A stretch of DNA of 64,000 nt. Origin: Bacillota bacterium (GTDB taxonomy: Bacteria > Bacillota > Clostridia > Christensenellales > SZUA-584). How positions within the stretch are numbered: the stretch's first letter is position 1; every line of letters starts with the position of its first letter. This document shows, one piece after another, positions 23,600 through 32,459 of this stretch. The translations under genes and the position numbers were made by a program. The notes below the pieces were generated by a model, which made no database searches, had not been told where the DNA came from, and saw nothing but the letters and a program-made list of their open reading frames with translations. The stretch covers positions 11,156 to 75,155 of the forward strand of contig JAEWCC010000058.1 in NCBI GenBank assembly GCA_023390815.1. The letters are read 5' to 3'.

Positions 23600-24574
23600 A
23601 TGATCGGCGGGCCGTGGAGTCCGGAAGCGTTTCGGGGAGCGCGAAAACACCGGAATTATTTTGAGGGCTGGTATTATAAGCTGATTGACCGGGAACGCGG
23701 ACACGTATTTGCGGCAATCCCCGGATTGTCGGTTGGCAATAACCGAAATGACGCCCATGCGTTCGTGCAGTTTATCGACGCGGTGGAAGGCCGAACCGAA
23801 TATTTCCGGTATGCGGCGGATGAATTCACTGCCGACAGAAAAAAGCTGAATGTGCGTATCGGCGCAAACGAGTTTACGGACCGCTATGCAAGGCTTGATT
23901 TACAGGACGCCCGTTCGGTTATCCGCGCAGAGCTGCGTTTTGACGATGTGGTGCGTTATCCGCGTTCGTTTTTAAGCCCCGGCATCATGGGGCCGTTTTC
24001 GTTTGTGCCAGGCATGGAGTGTTATCACGGCGTGGTGAACATCAGTCACACGCTCAGCGGAAGCATTCGGGTGGATGGGCTCGAAACCGACATGACCGGC
24101 GGGGAAGGGTATATCGAGAAGGACTGGGGCCGATCCTTTCCTTCGGCCTGGATCTGGCTGCAGGCGAACCATTTCGCGCAGCGCGGTGCCTCGTTCATGT
24201 TCTCGATAGCGCGCATTCCCTGGCTCGGCACCAGCTTTCCCGGGCTGATCTCTTTTTTAAAAACGCCGGACGGCTTTTATAAATTCGCAACCTACAACGG
24301 TGCGCACGTGCACGAGTTGAATCTTGAAGGCAATACGCTGACCGGCACACTTCAGCGCGGTGCTTATTTACTCTGTTTTACCGCCTCATACCGGCGCGGC
24401 GGCCTGCTCAAAGCGCCTAAAAACGGGCTGATGAACCGCACGATAGAAGAGAGCATCACAGCGGAGGTATCACTGCGGCTTTGCCACGGCAGCAGTATTT
24501 TATTCGAAGGACAAAGCGGATGGGCTGGAATGGAACTTGCCGGTCAGCCCGGGGAGATACTTGCCTCGCGGTGA
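23600..24574 (+). CDS. tocopherol cyclase-like protein
   Basis: A 324-residue protein of the tocopherol-cyclase-like family, a beta-barrel fold seen in many bacteria that do not make tocopherol, with no established function there. Family blocks are visible: NYFEGWYYKLID near residue 20, GPFSFVPGMECYHGV, and GYIEKDWGRSFPSAWIWLQAN. No signal peptide is present. GGGAGG lies before the ATG at 23600. It is divergent from the nucleotidase gene. Confidence 0.85.
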   Translation: MIGGPWSPEAFRGARKHRNYFEGWYYKLIDRERGHVFAAIPGLSVGNNRNDAHAFVQFIDAVEGRTEYFRYAADEFTADRKKLNVRIGANEFTDRYARLDLQDARSVIRAELRFDDVVRYPRSFLSPGIMGPFSFVPGMECYHGVVNISHTLSGSIRVDGLETDMTGGEGYIEKDWGRSFPSAWIWLQANHFAQRGASFMFSIARIPWLGTSFPGLISFLKTPDGFYKFATYNGAHVHELNLEGNTLTGTLQRGAYLLCFTASYRRGGLLKAPKNGLMNRTIEESITAEVSLRLCHGSSILFEGQSGWAGMELAGQPGEILASR

Positions 24575-24684
24575 ACTTAAGCAGGATTTTCACGCATCCA
24601 AGCAACCATAAAGAGGACAGCTCGCCTGCCGGAAGGATTCTCCTTCAAAAGAAGCGCAAAACCAACAGTACCATGACTTACAAT

Positions 24685-24712
24685 TTGATTTCTGTGACGG
24701 TATACGTATACT
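24685..24712 (+). promoter_or_regulatory. promoter upstream of the c-di-GMP riboswitch
   Basis: TTGATT (24685-24690) and TATACT (24707-24712) with a 16-base spacer. A perfect palindrome, GTATACGTATAC (24700-24711), overlaps the -10. The predicted start point is about 10 bases before the aptamer. Confidence 0.6.
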
Positions 24713-24731
24713 GAAATTACATTTGGAATTT

Positions 24732-24812
24732 TCAACAGAAAGGGCAAACCTGCCGAAAGACAGGGACGCAAAGCCGAGAGTCTAAGGTTTTTACTATGAC
24801 CGTCCGGCTGCC
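24732..24812 (+). ncRNA. cyclic di-GMP-I (GEMM) riboswitch
   Basis: The conserved aptamer elements are all present and in order: AGGGCAAACC, a GAAA tetraloop, CAGGGACGCAAAGCC, GTCTAAGG, then CTATGAC and the closing TCCGGCTGCC. These match the GEMM-I consensus that binds cyclic di-GMP. It precedes a secreted SH3b-GH18 protein, so the second messenger probably controls production of this surface or secreted enzyme. The expression platform is not obvious; a GCCGGC at about 24831 could pair with the aptamer's 3' strand. Confidence 0.9.
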
Positions 24813-24880
24813 TATTCTTGCGGAAAACATGCCGGCTGTGATTGATTTCAAATAGCATCGATTTATTCGAGGAGGGAACA

Positions 24881-26896
24881 ATGAAGTCACCCCGCCGGAT
24901 TTTTGCGTTTATTATCGCAATTGCATTGCTGTTGGCTTTTTACGGGGGCGAGTCCCGCGCAGCAGAAACCTACCAGACTGGCCAAATCGTGAACTGCGTA
25001 AGCGCAGTGAACGTGCGCAGCGGACCCGCAACGAGCTATTCGATCATCGGTACCGCGCCAAAGAATGCGGTTTATACCGTCAAGGGCAAGTCCGGCTCCT
25101 ATTACGCGATCGATTATAACGGCCGAACCGGCTATGTATACGAAAGCTATATAGCCATAACAGCCATTGCCGCGGCGAAAACCTCCACGGTGACCACATC
25201 CCAAACGGGTAAAATCGTCAACTGCGTGAGCGGCGTCAATGTGCGCAGCGGGCCAGGAACCAGCTATGCGGTCATTGGCACCGCGCCGAAGGGCAGCGTC
25301 TATCCGGTTACCGGCAAATCGGGCTCGTATTATGCGATCAGTTTTAACGGCCGCACCGGTTACGTATATAAAAGTTATATATCCGTCACAACATCATCGG
25401 TAACGTCGCCCTCGCCTACACCCACGCCGATACAATCGTCCGCGCCGACGCCGGCACCCTCTTCGTCCGCATTACAGAAGGGTACAGTTGTCAACTGTGT
25501 GAGCGGAGTGAATGTGCGCAGCGGGCCAGGAACGAACTACGGCATTATCGGTACGGCTCCAAAGGGCAGCGTCTATACGGTCACCGGCAAATCCGGCTCT
25601 TTTTACGCCATCAATTACAATGGCCGCACGGGTTATGTGTATGAGACTTACCTGTCGGTAGCCGCTGCGGCACCGACTCCGACACCCGTGCCGACAGTGA
25701 CACCCGTGCCGACAGGGACACCCGCACCGACAGTGACACCCGTGCCGACGCCGACACCCGCGCCGACAGCGACACCTACGCCGACAGCGACACCTACGCC
25801 GACGGCAACACCCGCGCCAACGCCCGCTCCTCAGACGGGCGGCCCGGTCGTGCTCGGATACTATGCGTCCTGGGCCGCGTATTCGGGCTATACACCACTC
25901 GATATACCGGATGAAAAACTGACGCATATCCTTTATGCGTTTGCGGATGTCGGGACGGATCTCAAAATCAAGATGGGCGATCCCGCCATCGATCCCGCCA
26001 ACTTTACAAAGCTCAGAGAGTTAAAGCAGCAGAACCCGTCGATCCGCACGCTGATATCGGTCGGAGGGTGGACGTGGTCGGGACGATTCTCGGACGCGGC
26101 GCTCACGGCGCAAAGCCGCGCCGCATTTGCCGACAGCGTCGTGGCGTTTGTCACGGAGCATGGCTTTGACGGCGTGGATATCGACTGGGAATACCCCGGC
26201 GGGGGCGGCCTTTCCACCAATGTTTCAAGGCCGGAAGACAAAACCAACTTTACCCTGATGATGGCCGCGATACGCGAAAAGTTGGATGCTCAGGAAGCCG
26301 CGGACGGGCACCATTATCTGCTTACTTTTGCGGGCGCGTCCGGTACGTTCTATACGCGCCAAACCGAGATGGATAAGCTCGGTGATATCGTGGACTACGC
26401 CGTGATTATGACCTACGATATGCATGGCGCGTGGCCGGGCAGCTATACCGACTTTAATGCGCCGCTCTATACGCCCAGCGAAAACTCGCCGCAGTACAAA
26501 TGGAGCAGCAACGCGGCGGTTCGGCTTTGGGAAAGCAGCGGCTTCCCAAAATCCAGAATTGTGATGGGCGTGCCGTTCTACGGCATCCGTTTCAGCGGGG
26601 TTCCGAACGTCAACAACGGGCTCTATCAGACGTTCACCTCAGGCGGGTCGATCCCGTACGACAAGATTGTATCCACGTACCTTTCCAATCCCGCCTACAA
26701 GCGCTTTGTGCATGACGATGCGCTTGTGCCGTGGCTGTTTAACGGGTCGACATTCATATCGTATGACGATCCGCAGTCCGTCGCGGCCAAGGCGGAGTAT
26801 ATCCGCGATACGGGACTCGGTGGCGCGGCAGTCTGGGAATTGTCTCAAAATGCGGACGGGACAATGCTTAGCGCATTGTATGACCACATGCACTAG
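24881..26896 (+). CDS. secreted SH3b-repeat GH18 glycosidase (chitinase-like)
   Basis: A 671-residue exported protein: signal peptide (to about 28), three bacterial SH3 domains of about 60 residues (each with VNVRSGP and GRTGYVY), two Thr/Pro-rich linkers (the second spans about 25675-25830), and a GH18 domain. The GH18 active site DGVDIDWEY gives catalytic Glu437; VGGWTWSG and MTYDMHG are also present. SH3b domains usually bind peptidoglycan, so the enzyme may stay at the wall and cleave chitin-like or wall glycans. GAGGAGGG precedes ATG 24881. Regulated by the c-di-GMP riboswitch. Confidence 0.93.
   Translation: MKSPRRIFAFIIAIALLLAFYGGESRAAETYQTGQIVNCVSAVNVRSGPATSYSIIGTAPKNAVYTVKGKSGSYYAIDYNGRTGYVYESYIAITAIAAAKTSTVTTSQTGKIVNCVSGVNVRSGPGTSYAVIGTAPKGSVYPVTGKSGSYYAISFNGRTGYVYKSYISVTTSSVTSPSPTPTPIQSSAPTPAPSSSALQKGTVVNCVSGVNVRSGPGTNYGIIGTAPKGSVYTVTGKSGSFYAINYNGRTGYVYETYLSVAAAAPTPTPVPTVTPVPTGTPAPTVTPVPTPTPAPTATPTPTATPTPTATPAPTPAPQTGGPVVLGYYASWAAYSGYTPLDIPDEKLTHILYAFADVGTDLKIKMGDPAIDPANFTKLRELKQQNPSIRTLISVGGWTWSGRFSDAALTAQSRAAFADSVVAFVTEHGFDGVDIDWEYPGGGGLSTNVSRPEDKTNFTLMMAAIREKLDAQEAADGHHYLLTFAGASGTFYTRQTEMDKLGDIVDYAVIMTYDMHGAWPGSYTDFNAPLYTPSENSPQYKWSSNAAVRLWESSGFPKSRIVMGVPFYGIRFSGVPNVNNGLYQTFTSGGSIPYDKIVSTYLSNPAYKRFVHDDALVPWLFNGSTFISYDDPQSVAAKAEYIRDTGLGGAAVWELSQNADGTMLSALYDHMH
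25675..25830 (+). repeat. Thr/Pro linker repeat
   Basis: Tandem degenerate repeats of ACACCCGTGCCGACAG type, encoding a TPTPVPTVTPVPT-like linker between the third SH3b domain and the GH18 domain. Prone to length variation and assembly error. Confidence 0.8.
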
Positions 26897-26957
26897 CCTG
26901 TTTACAACAACGGGATAGTCGAGTTCCTTGAATTTGAAAACAGAAGAAAAGCTAACA

Positions 26958-26998
26958 GGCCGGATAAGTGCCCCGAAGGGTATATCTCCGGCCTTTTT
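26958..26998 (+). terminator. intrinsic terminator after the GH18 gene
   Basis: GGCCGGA and TCCGGCC pair and are followed by TTTTT. It separates the riboswitch-controlled gene from the GH1 gene. Confidence 0.75.
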
Positions 26999-27024
26999 GC
27001 TGCTTCCTGCCCCGCTTGGCGGGG

Positions 27025-27052
27025 TTGAGTTTTATTGGAAATGTGCTATAAT
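27025..27052 (+). promoter_or_regulatory. promoter for the GH1 gene
   Basis: TTGAGT (27025-27030) and TATAAT (27047-27052), spacer 16 bases, about 108 bases upstream of the ATG. The leader shows no recognised RNA element. Confidence 0.55.
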
Positions 27053-27160
27053 CATAGCGTCGGGTAGCTCCGGCACTCTCTGAATTCATTGAATGGAAAA
27101 TATATTCCGGCAGCGGTGATCCCATTGGATATGACCATATCACTGTAGGGGGTACCTTTT

Positions 27161-28444
27161 ATGCGCTTGAAGTTTCCGAAAAGTCTGGGCTTGGGCGTCG
27201 CTTCGGCTGCTACGCAGATTGAGGGGGGACACAAGGAGAACAGCTGGTACGATTGGTACAAGCAAGGCCATATCAAGGACAACGCCGATCCGTCCATCGC
27301 GAACATGCACTACGAACGCTATGCGGAAGATGCACAGCTTATGCACGATATGGGTATCCGTCACTACAGGCTGGGCCTTGAGTGGGCGCGCCTCGAACCG
27401 CAGCCGGGCGTGTTTGACGAAAAGGAGTTTGCGCACTATCGCCAGGAGCTACTGCTTTTAAAAAAGCTTGGCATCCAGCCGCTACTGACGCTGCATCACT
27501 TCACCAACCCGCTCTGGTTCGAGCGTATGGGTGCGTTCGCGAACAAGAAGTGCATCCCCATATTCCTGCGTTTTGTGACCATTGCCGTCAAAAAGCTAGG
27601 CGATCTGGTTTCGGAGTACATCACAATTAACGAGCCAAACGTGTACGCGACCAGCGGGTTTTTCTTCGGCGAATGGCCGCCGGGCAAAAAGTCACTCGGC
27701 GCGGCGCTGCGCGTGATGGGCAACATGTGTGAATGCCATATAAAGGCGTATGACCTGATCCACAAGCTGCGCAAGGAGATGGGCTTTGACGATACGCGGG
27801 TGAGCTACGCCCACCACATGCGCGTATTTGTACCCAAGGACATGAAAAGGCTTTCGGATCGTATGGGCGCGCGGCTGATGATGAGGCTGTTCCAAACGTC
27901 TCTCTCCAGTGCGTACTTAACCGGCAAAGGCGGATTCCCGCTGCGAAGCGTTCCCGGCGCGAAGAACAGGCTTTATTGTGATTTTCACGCGATCAACTAT
28001 TACAGCCGGACGGCGGCCTCGGGGTTGTCCGCCGGTTTTCTTTCCGGTGTTCCGGTCAACGATCTCGGGTGGGAGATCTATCCGCAGGGCATCGTGGAAT
28101 GCGCGAAAGAGTTGTACGCGCTTGCGAAGCTTCCCATCTATATTACCGAGAACGGCACTTGCGACAATACCGACGCGTTTCGCAGCCGCTATGTATATGA
28201 GCACATCAAAGCAATCTGCGAGAGTGGCCTGCCCGTGGAGCGCTATTATCACTGGTGCTTTACCGACAATTTCGAGTGGGTGGAGGGCTTCTCTGCGCGC
28301 TTTGGCATCGTGCATGTGGATTATGAAAGTCAGCAGCGCACCGTCAAACGCAGCGGTGAGTTCTTCTCGAAGATGATCGCAGAGGGCGGCGTCTCGGAAG
28401 AGATGTACAGCGAATACTGCGGCACGGAATATAAAATGAATTAG
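27161..28444 (+). CDS. glycoside hydrolase family 1 (beta-glycosidase)
   Basis: Retaining beta-glycosidase of 427 residues, cytosolic (no signal peptide). The acid/base Glu158 lies in TINEPNVYA and the nucleophile Glu330 in ITENGTCD; the N-terminal GVASAATQIEGG and WYDWYKQGHI are typical. It is slightly shorter than most GH1 enzymes (about 450-480). The sugar specificity (glucoside, galactoside, or other) cannot be assigned. It is followed 43 bases later by a GPH-family sugar symporter, which probably imports its substrate. Confidence 0.92.
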   Translation: MRLKFPKSLGLGVASAATQIEGGHKENSWYDWYKQGHIKDNADPSIANMHYERYAEDAQLMHDMGIRHYRLGLEWARLEPQPGVFDEKEFAHYRQELLLLKKLGIQPLLTLHHFTNPLWFERMGAFANKKCIPIFLRFVTIAVKKLGDLVSEYITINEPNVYATSGFFFGEWPPGKKSLGAALRVMGNMCECHIKAYDLIHKLRKEMGFDDTRVSYAHHMRVFVPKDMKRLSDRMGARLMMRLFQTSLSSAYLTGKGGFPLRSVPGAKNRLYCDFHAINYYSRTAASGLSAGFLSGVPVNDLGWEIYPQGIVECAKELYALAKLPIYITENGTCDNTDAFRSRYVYEHIKAICESGLPVERYYHWCFTDNFEWVEGFSARFGIVHVDYESQQRTVKRSGEFFSKMIAEGGVSEEMYSEYCGTEYKMN

Positions 28445-28487
28445 TTTGGAGCGGCGCTTCAAGGATAAATAAAAGGCGGGTGTGAAA

Positions 28488-29936
28488 ATGATCTTCTTAT
28501 ATGTTGGATTGGGATTGCTTGCTTTACTCACCGTGTTCTTCGCATTATCAAGGAATCGAAACGTAAAAAATACGTATTTCTTCGGCATGGGAACGATCGG
28601 GCGCGATATGTTCTATGCGATGGAGAGCCAGTTTCTTTTATACTATCTTTCCGATGTGATCGACCTTTCCGAAGGGATGCTAGCGCTGGTGGGTGGCATA
28701 CTGTTTGCCCTTCGCATCTTTGACGCATTCAATGACCCGCTGATGGGGATGATTGTTGACAATACGAAGTCCCGCCGCGGAAAGTATAAGCCGTGGATAC
28801 TGATCGGTGCTGTGACCAGCGCTTTCTTCATGATTATGCTGTTCACCAACCTGAACGTTTCTCCCACCTGGTACGTGGTTATATTCGTGGTCAGCTATCT
28901 GTTCTGGGATATCACGTACGGCCTCAACGATATCGCTTACTGGTCGATGATGCCCGCGCTTTCGCTGGACCAGAAACAGCGCGAGAAGATCGGTTCTTTC
29001 GCGAGAATATGCGCGAACCTCGGCCTTTTTGCGGTTGTTGTGGGAATGGTACCTTTGACGGACTGGCTTGCGAAACAGTTCGGCGGAGATTTGGCGCAGG
29101 GTTGGTTCGTCTTCGCGGTGGCGATCGCGGTGTTGATGATTGGCTTCCAGATGTTCACGCTGTTTGGAACCAAAGAATACCGCGGCGAGTTCAAGGATGA
29201 GGAAAAGACGACGCTGAAGGGAATGTTCCTGGCAATTTTCCGAAACGATCAGCTATTGTTCACCGTTATATCTATGGCGCTGTTTACGATCGGCTACGCC
29301 ACAACGACGGGTTTCGGCTTATACTTCTTCAAGTACGCGTATGGCGATGAAGGTATGTATTCCGTATTCGCAGCGATCGTCGGGGTCTCGCAGATTGCCG
29401 CGCTTGCCATATTCCCACTGTTCAGCAAGCGCTTCAACAGAAAACAGCTTTATACCGCATCGACAATACTCGTCATTGCCGCTTACGCGCTGTTCTTCTT
29501 CTCGCCGATGAATATGATACCGCTGGGTATTGCGGGACTGCTGCTGTTCGTTGGAGAGGCGTTCATTCAGTTGCTCATGCTTATGTTCCTCGCTGATACG
29601 ATCGAGTACGGGCAGTGGAAAACCGGCAAGCGCAATCAGGCGGTCACATTCTCGGTTCAGCCGTTTATCAACAAGATCGGCGGTGCAATCTATACGGGTG
29701 TTTCCACCGTTACGCTGCTTGTTTCGGGGATCAGTGCTGCCGACAGGACACATACACCGGTAACGGCGGAAGGAATTTTTATTCTGAAGATGGCGATGTT
29801 CATACTGCCTTTGCTCTGCATTATCGTGGGATATATTATCTACCTGAAGAAATATAAGATCGACAAGAAGTTCTACGATCAGATTGTGTCGGATCTGGCC
29901 GCAAGAGGGGCCATCAAGAGCGAGATTTCGGAGTGA
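28488..29936 (+). CDS. GPH family sugar:cation symporter (MelB/YicJ-like)
   Basis: A 482-residue transporter of the glycoside-pentoside-hexuronide:cation symporter family, with about twelve membrane spans. The signature FDAFNDPLMGMIVDNTKSRRGKYKPW in the first cytosolic loop region is clear (residues about 75-100), as is IEYGQWKTGKRNQA in the second half. The ATG at 28488 is preferred over GTG 28482. It forms a unit with the GH1 gene and faces the convergent GH36 gene, suggesting uptake and hydrolysis of a disaccharide. Confidence 0.9.
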   Translation: MIFLYVGLGLLALLTVFFALSRNRNVKNTYFFGMGTIGRDMFYAMESQFLLYYLSDVIDLSEGMLALVGGILFALRIFDAFNDPLMGMIVDNTKSRRGKYKPWILIGAVTSAFFMIMLFTNLNVSPTWYVVIFVVSYLFWDITYGLNDIAYWSMMPALSLDQKQREKIGSFARICANLGLFAVVVGMVPLTDWLAKQFGGDLAQGWFVFAVAIAVLMIGFQMFTLFGTKEYRGEFKDEEKTTLKGMFLAIFRNDQLLFTVISMALFTIGYATTTGFGLYFFKYAYGDEGMYSVFAAIVGVSQIAALAIFPLFSKRFNRKQLYTASTILVIAAYALFFFSPMNMIPLGIAGLLLFVGEAFIQLLMLMFLADTIEYGQWKTGKRNQAVTFSVQPFINKIGGAIYTGVSTVTLLVSGISAADRTHTPVTAEGIFILKMAMFILPLLCIIVGYIIYLKKYKIDKKFYDQIVSDLAARGAIKSEISE

Positions 29937-29945
29937 GATATAATG

Positions 29946-29973
29946 AGAGGCTGCCCGGCGGGCAGCCTCTTTA
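29946..29973 (+). terminator. intrinsic terminator after the symporter gene
   Basis: Perfect 11-base stem (AGAGGCTGCCC with its complement), 3-base loop, then TTTAT. Confidence 0.8.
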
Positions 29974-30096
29974 TGTGATCTTCTAATATGCTGCAGGTTC
30001 CGGGTCATGCAAAGCGAAGCCCGGGTATACACCGTTAAAGTCCTTTGTTCGCGATTGCTCCTCAGGAAGACAGAACGGGTTTGGGTGTTTCAAAGG

Positions 30097-30121
30097 AGCT
30101 GTCCGAAAGGATGGCTTTTTT
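30097..30121 (+). terminator. second plus-strand terminator before the convergent GH36 gene
   Basis: AGCTGTCC and GGATGGCT (two wobble pairs) close a GAAA tetraloop and are followed by six T residues. It would block read-through into the antisense of GH36. The 123 bases between it and the previous terminator contain no recognisable gene. Confidence 0.7.
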
Positions 30122-30122
30122 A

Positions 30123-32459
30123 TTAATCCGCCTGCTTTGTGATTACGTACAGGTTGGAGCCGAAGTCGCCTAGCAGACGGATGCGGGGGTTATAGTAACA
30201 GCCGATGAATTGATTATTCAGGCGGATGCCCGCGTTCAGCATGTCGCCGCGACACTCGTATTCTTCCACGCAGTCTGTCATGGGGTACACCTTGTTGATG
30301 GTGCGCACGATCAGTCCGTCGGGATTGAGCGCAATGGGCGCGATGTGCTTGATCAACCCGCCGAACCGCCGGATGGGGATGGTCTGCGGCCGCGTCTTGA
30401 CAGTATAGCGGCTGGCCAGGCCGAAGCCCGTGAGCGGCAGAAAGTCGTAGCCTTCCGCGGCGACCGCCTGCGTCTGGAAGAAGCCCGCGACCGCTTCATT
30501 GCGGTCCTGCGCGACGCACTGCCAGTGTACCTTGTTGTTTTTGATCGCGGGCAGACGGCTGAACCGCCCGTACTGGAACGTTTTGCGGTGTGCCTTGTAG
30601 AACGCGATCTGCTCACGAATTTCCTTTTTCTCCACGTGCGTCAGGTACTTCAAGTCCATCTCGTAGCCGAGACAGCCAAAGCAGGCCACATTGAAACGCG
30701 TCGAGAGCGGCGTGTTGCGCAGCGTCTGCTGGTGCGGTGCTTCGCTGACATGCGCACCCATGGCGGAGAGCGGATACAGATGCGATAATCCTTCCTGTAT
30801 CTTCAGGCGCTCAATGGGGTCGGTATCGTCCGAGGACCACACCTGCGGCGAGAAGCACAGCATACCGAGATCGAAGCGGTTTCCGCCCGACGAGCAGCTT
30901 TCGAGCAGGATGTGCGGACGCGGTTGGAATATGCGCGAAAGCACGTCGTACAGCCCCAGGATATAGCGGTGGAAGAATTCGCCCTGATTTCGGAGCAAAG
31001 GCGAAAACGCGTCGCTGATATGGCGGTTCATGTCCCACTTGACATAGGTGATGCCTGCTTCGTCGAGTATGCGCGATACGTTATCAACGATATAATCCAG
31101 TACGTCCGAGTTGCATAAGTCCAGCACTAGCTGGTTGCGCCCGAGAGCGGGCTTCTTGCCCGGCGTGGTCAGCGCCCATTCGGGGTGCGCGCGATAGAGC
31201 TCGCTGTCCGGATTCACCATCTCCGGTTCGAACCACAGGCCAAAGCTCATGCCGGTCTTGCGTATCTTATCCGCGAAGTGCGGCATGCCGCCCGGCAGCT
31301 TCCTCCTGTTGACGGTGTAGTCGCCTAGCCCTGCGTGGTCATCGTTGCGGCTTCCGAACCAGCCGTCGTCCAGCACGAACAGTTCCACTCCGAGGCGCTT
31401 TGCGCGCCTTGCGAGCCGCAAAAGCTTCCTTTGATTGAACTTGAAAAAGTGTGCCTCCCAGTTGTTGATGAGCACCGGGCGTTCCTTGCCTTGCCAATCG
31501 CCGCGCACAATATGCGCATTGACGAAGTCATGAAAGTGCGCGCTGAGGCCATTGAAACCATTCGCGCTGAACGTCATTACGGCTTCGGGCGTCTCGAAGC
31601 GCTCGTCTTTGCCCAGCGTCCATTCAAAACAGTGCGGGCTGATGCCGAGCTGTACACGCACGATGTCCTGCGCGGACAGCTCAACCGCGCCGTAGTGGTT
31701 GCCGCTGTAAACAAGGTTGAAACCGTATACGCGTCCGTGCATCTCGCCTGCCTCCGCCTCGGCGAGCAGGAAACCCGGGTTGTGCCGATTGCTGCTTGCG
31801 CCCGTTGTGGACTCGTTGACGTACATGCCGTATTGCACGGGGCGTTCGTGGCGGTGTGCCTCTTTAATCCAGCCGCCGTCGAACGTGATCAGCTTAAAGC
31901 CGAGGTTGGGGAGATCAATCATCATGCTCATCAGCTGCCGGATGACAAGCGGCTTGCCGCTGCGGTTGATGAGTACTGCGCGGCGTGTGATCACGTCGGT
32001 ATGCGTATAGACGGTGTAGTAGAGCAGCAATTCCACCTCGTTTGAGGTATCTTTGAGCGTCAGCTCCAGCGTATCGCACTCGGAGGTCTCGCCGTACGCG
32101 CCGGGCAGCGTTTCCATCGGCACGTACCCCGGCAATATACGGTGGGAACGATAGACGAAGTCCGTGGAGAAGCTGCCGTCCGGCATCTTGATCTCCGCAG
32201 GGGAGTGACGGTAATCCCCGCGCCCGATGCCGGACCATTCTAGCGCCATTGTATCGAGACAATATACCGGGTCGGCTTCGTCATAGAGCACGCTGCTGCC
32301 GAACATCGCGGTGCGCTTTAAAACCAGTCCCTCCGGGTCCTGCTCTGCAAGGCGCTCGCCATAATGGATATGCTCAAGGTGTCCGAACTTGCTGACGCGG
32401 AGCCAATAGCTCGTATTGTCCGTGGTCAGCCGGATGAGGCTGCCCTTTTCCTCAATCAT
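30123..32459 (-). CDS. alpha-galactosidase, glycoside hydrolase family 36
   Basis: Retaining alpha-galactosidase of 778 residues acting on raffinose-family or other alpha-galactosides; cytosolic. Architecture is the family's: N-terminal beta domain, central TIM barrel (about 330-640) with LFVLDDGWFGSRNDD, KWDMNRH (nucleophile Asp476) and SSDDTDPIERL (acid/base among Asp544-547), and a C-terminal beta domain. Its ATG overlaps the stop of the GH13 gene by 4 bases, so the two are cotranslated. No dedicated regulator is adjacent. Confidence 0.94.
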   Translation of the reverse strand: MIEEKGSLIRLTTDNTSYWLRVSKFGHLEHIHYGERLAEQDPEGLVLKRTAMFGSSVLYDEADPVYCLDTMALEWSGIGRGDYRHSPAEIKMPDGSFSTDFVYRSHRILPGYVPMETLPGAYGETSECDTLELTLKDTSNEVELLLYYTVYTHTDVITRRAVLINRSGKPLVIRQLMSMMIDLPNLGFKLITFDGGWIKEAHRHERPVQYGMYVNESTTGASSNRHNPGFLLAEAEAGEMHGRVYGFNLVYSGNHYGAVELSAQDIVRVQLGISPHCFEWTLGKDERFETPEAVMTFSANGFNGLSAHFHDFVNAHIVRGDWQGKERPVLINNWEAHFFKFNQRKLLRLARRAKRLGVELFVLDDGWFGSRNDDHAGLGDYTVNRRKLPGGMPHFADKIRKTGMSFGLWFEPEMVNPDSELYRAHPEWALTTPGKKPALGRNQLVLDLCNSDVLDYIVDNVSRILDEAGITYVKWDMNRHISDAFSPLLRNQGEFFHRYILGLYDVLSRIFQPRPHILLESCSSGGNRFDLGMLCFSPQVWSSDDTDPIERLKIQEGLSHLYPLSAMGAHVSEAPHQQTLRNTPLSTRFNVACFGCLGYEMDLKYLTHVEKKEIREQIAFYKAHRKTFQYGRFSRLPAIKNNKVHWQCVAQDRNEAVAGFFQTQAVAAEGYDFLPLTGFGLASRYTVKTRPQTIPIRRFGGLIKHIAPIALNPDGLIVRTINKVYPMTDCVEEYECRGDMLNAGIRLNNQFIGCYYNPRIRLLGDFGSNLYVITKQAD

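Larger units (their letters stand above)
24575..24880 (+). other. leader region with promoter and riboswitch
   Basis: 306 bases without a protein gene between the tocopherol-cyclase-like gene and the SH3b-GH18 gene. It contains a promoter (24685-24712), a c-di-GMP-I riboswitch (24732-24812) and about 70 further leader bases ending in GAGGAGGG. No clear poly-T terminator was found, so control may act on translation. Confidence 0.7.

Noticed and set aside
25675..25830. Tandem repeats that might suggest a CRISPR array or minisatellite
   Set aside because: The repeats are in frame, have no spacers, and encode a Thr/Pro linker between SH3b and GH18 domains.
29974..30122. Possible small RNA between two plus-strand terminators
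   Set aside because: The second hairpin is a good terminator, but I see no promoter for the 123-base stretch and no recognised RNA fold.
31190..31220. GGTTCGAA-like T-loop sequence suggesting a tRNA
   Set aside because: It lies within the GH36 coding region and no acceptor stem, D-arm or anticodon arm can be drawn around it. No tRNA was found elsewhere.
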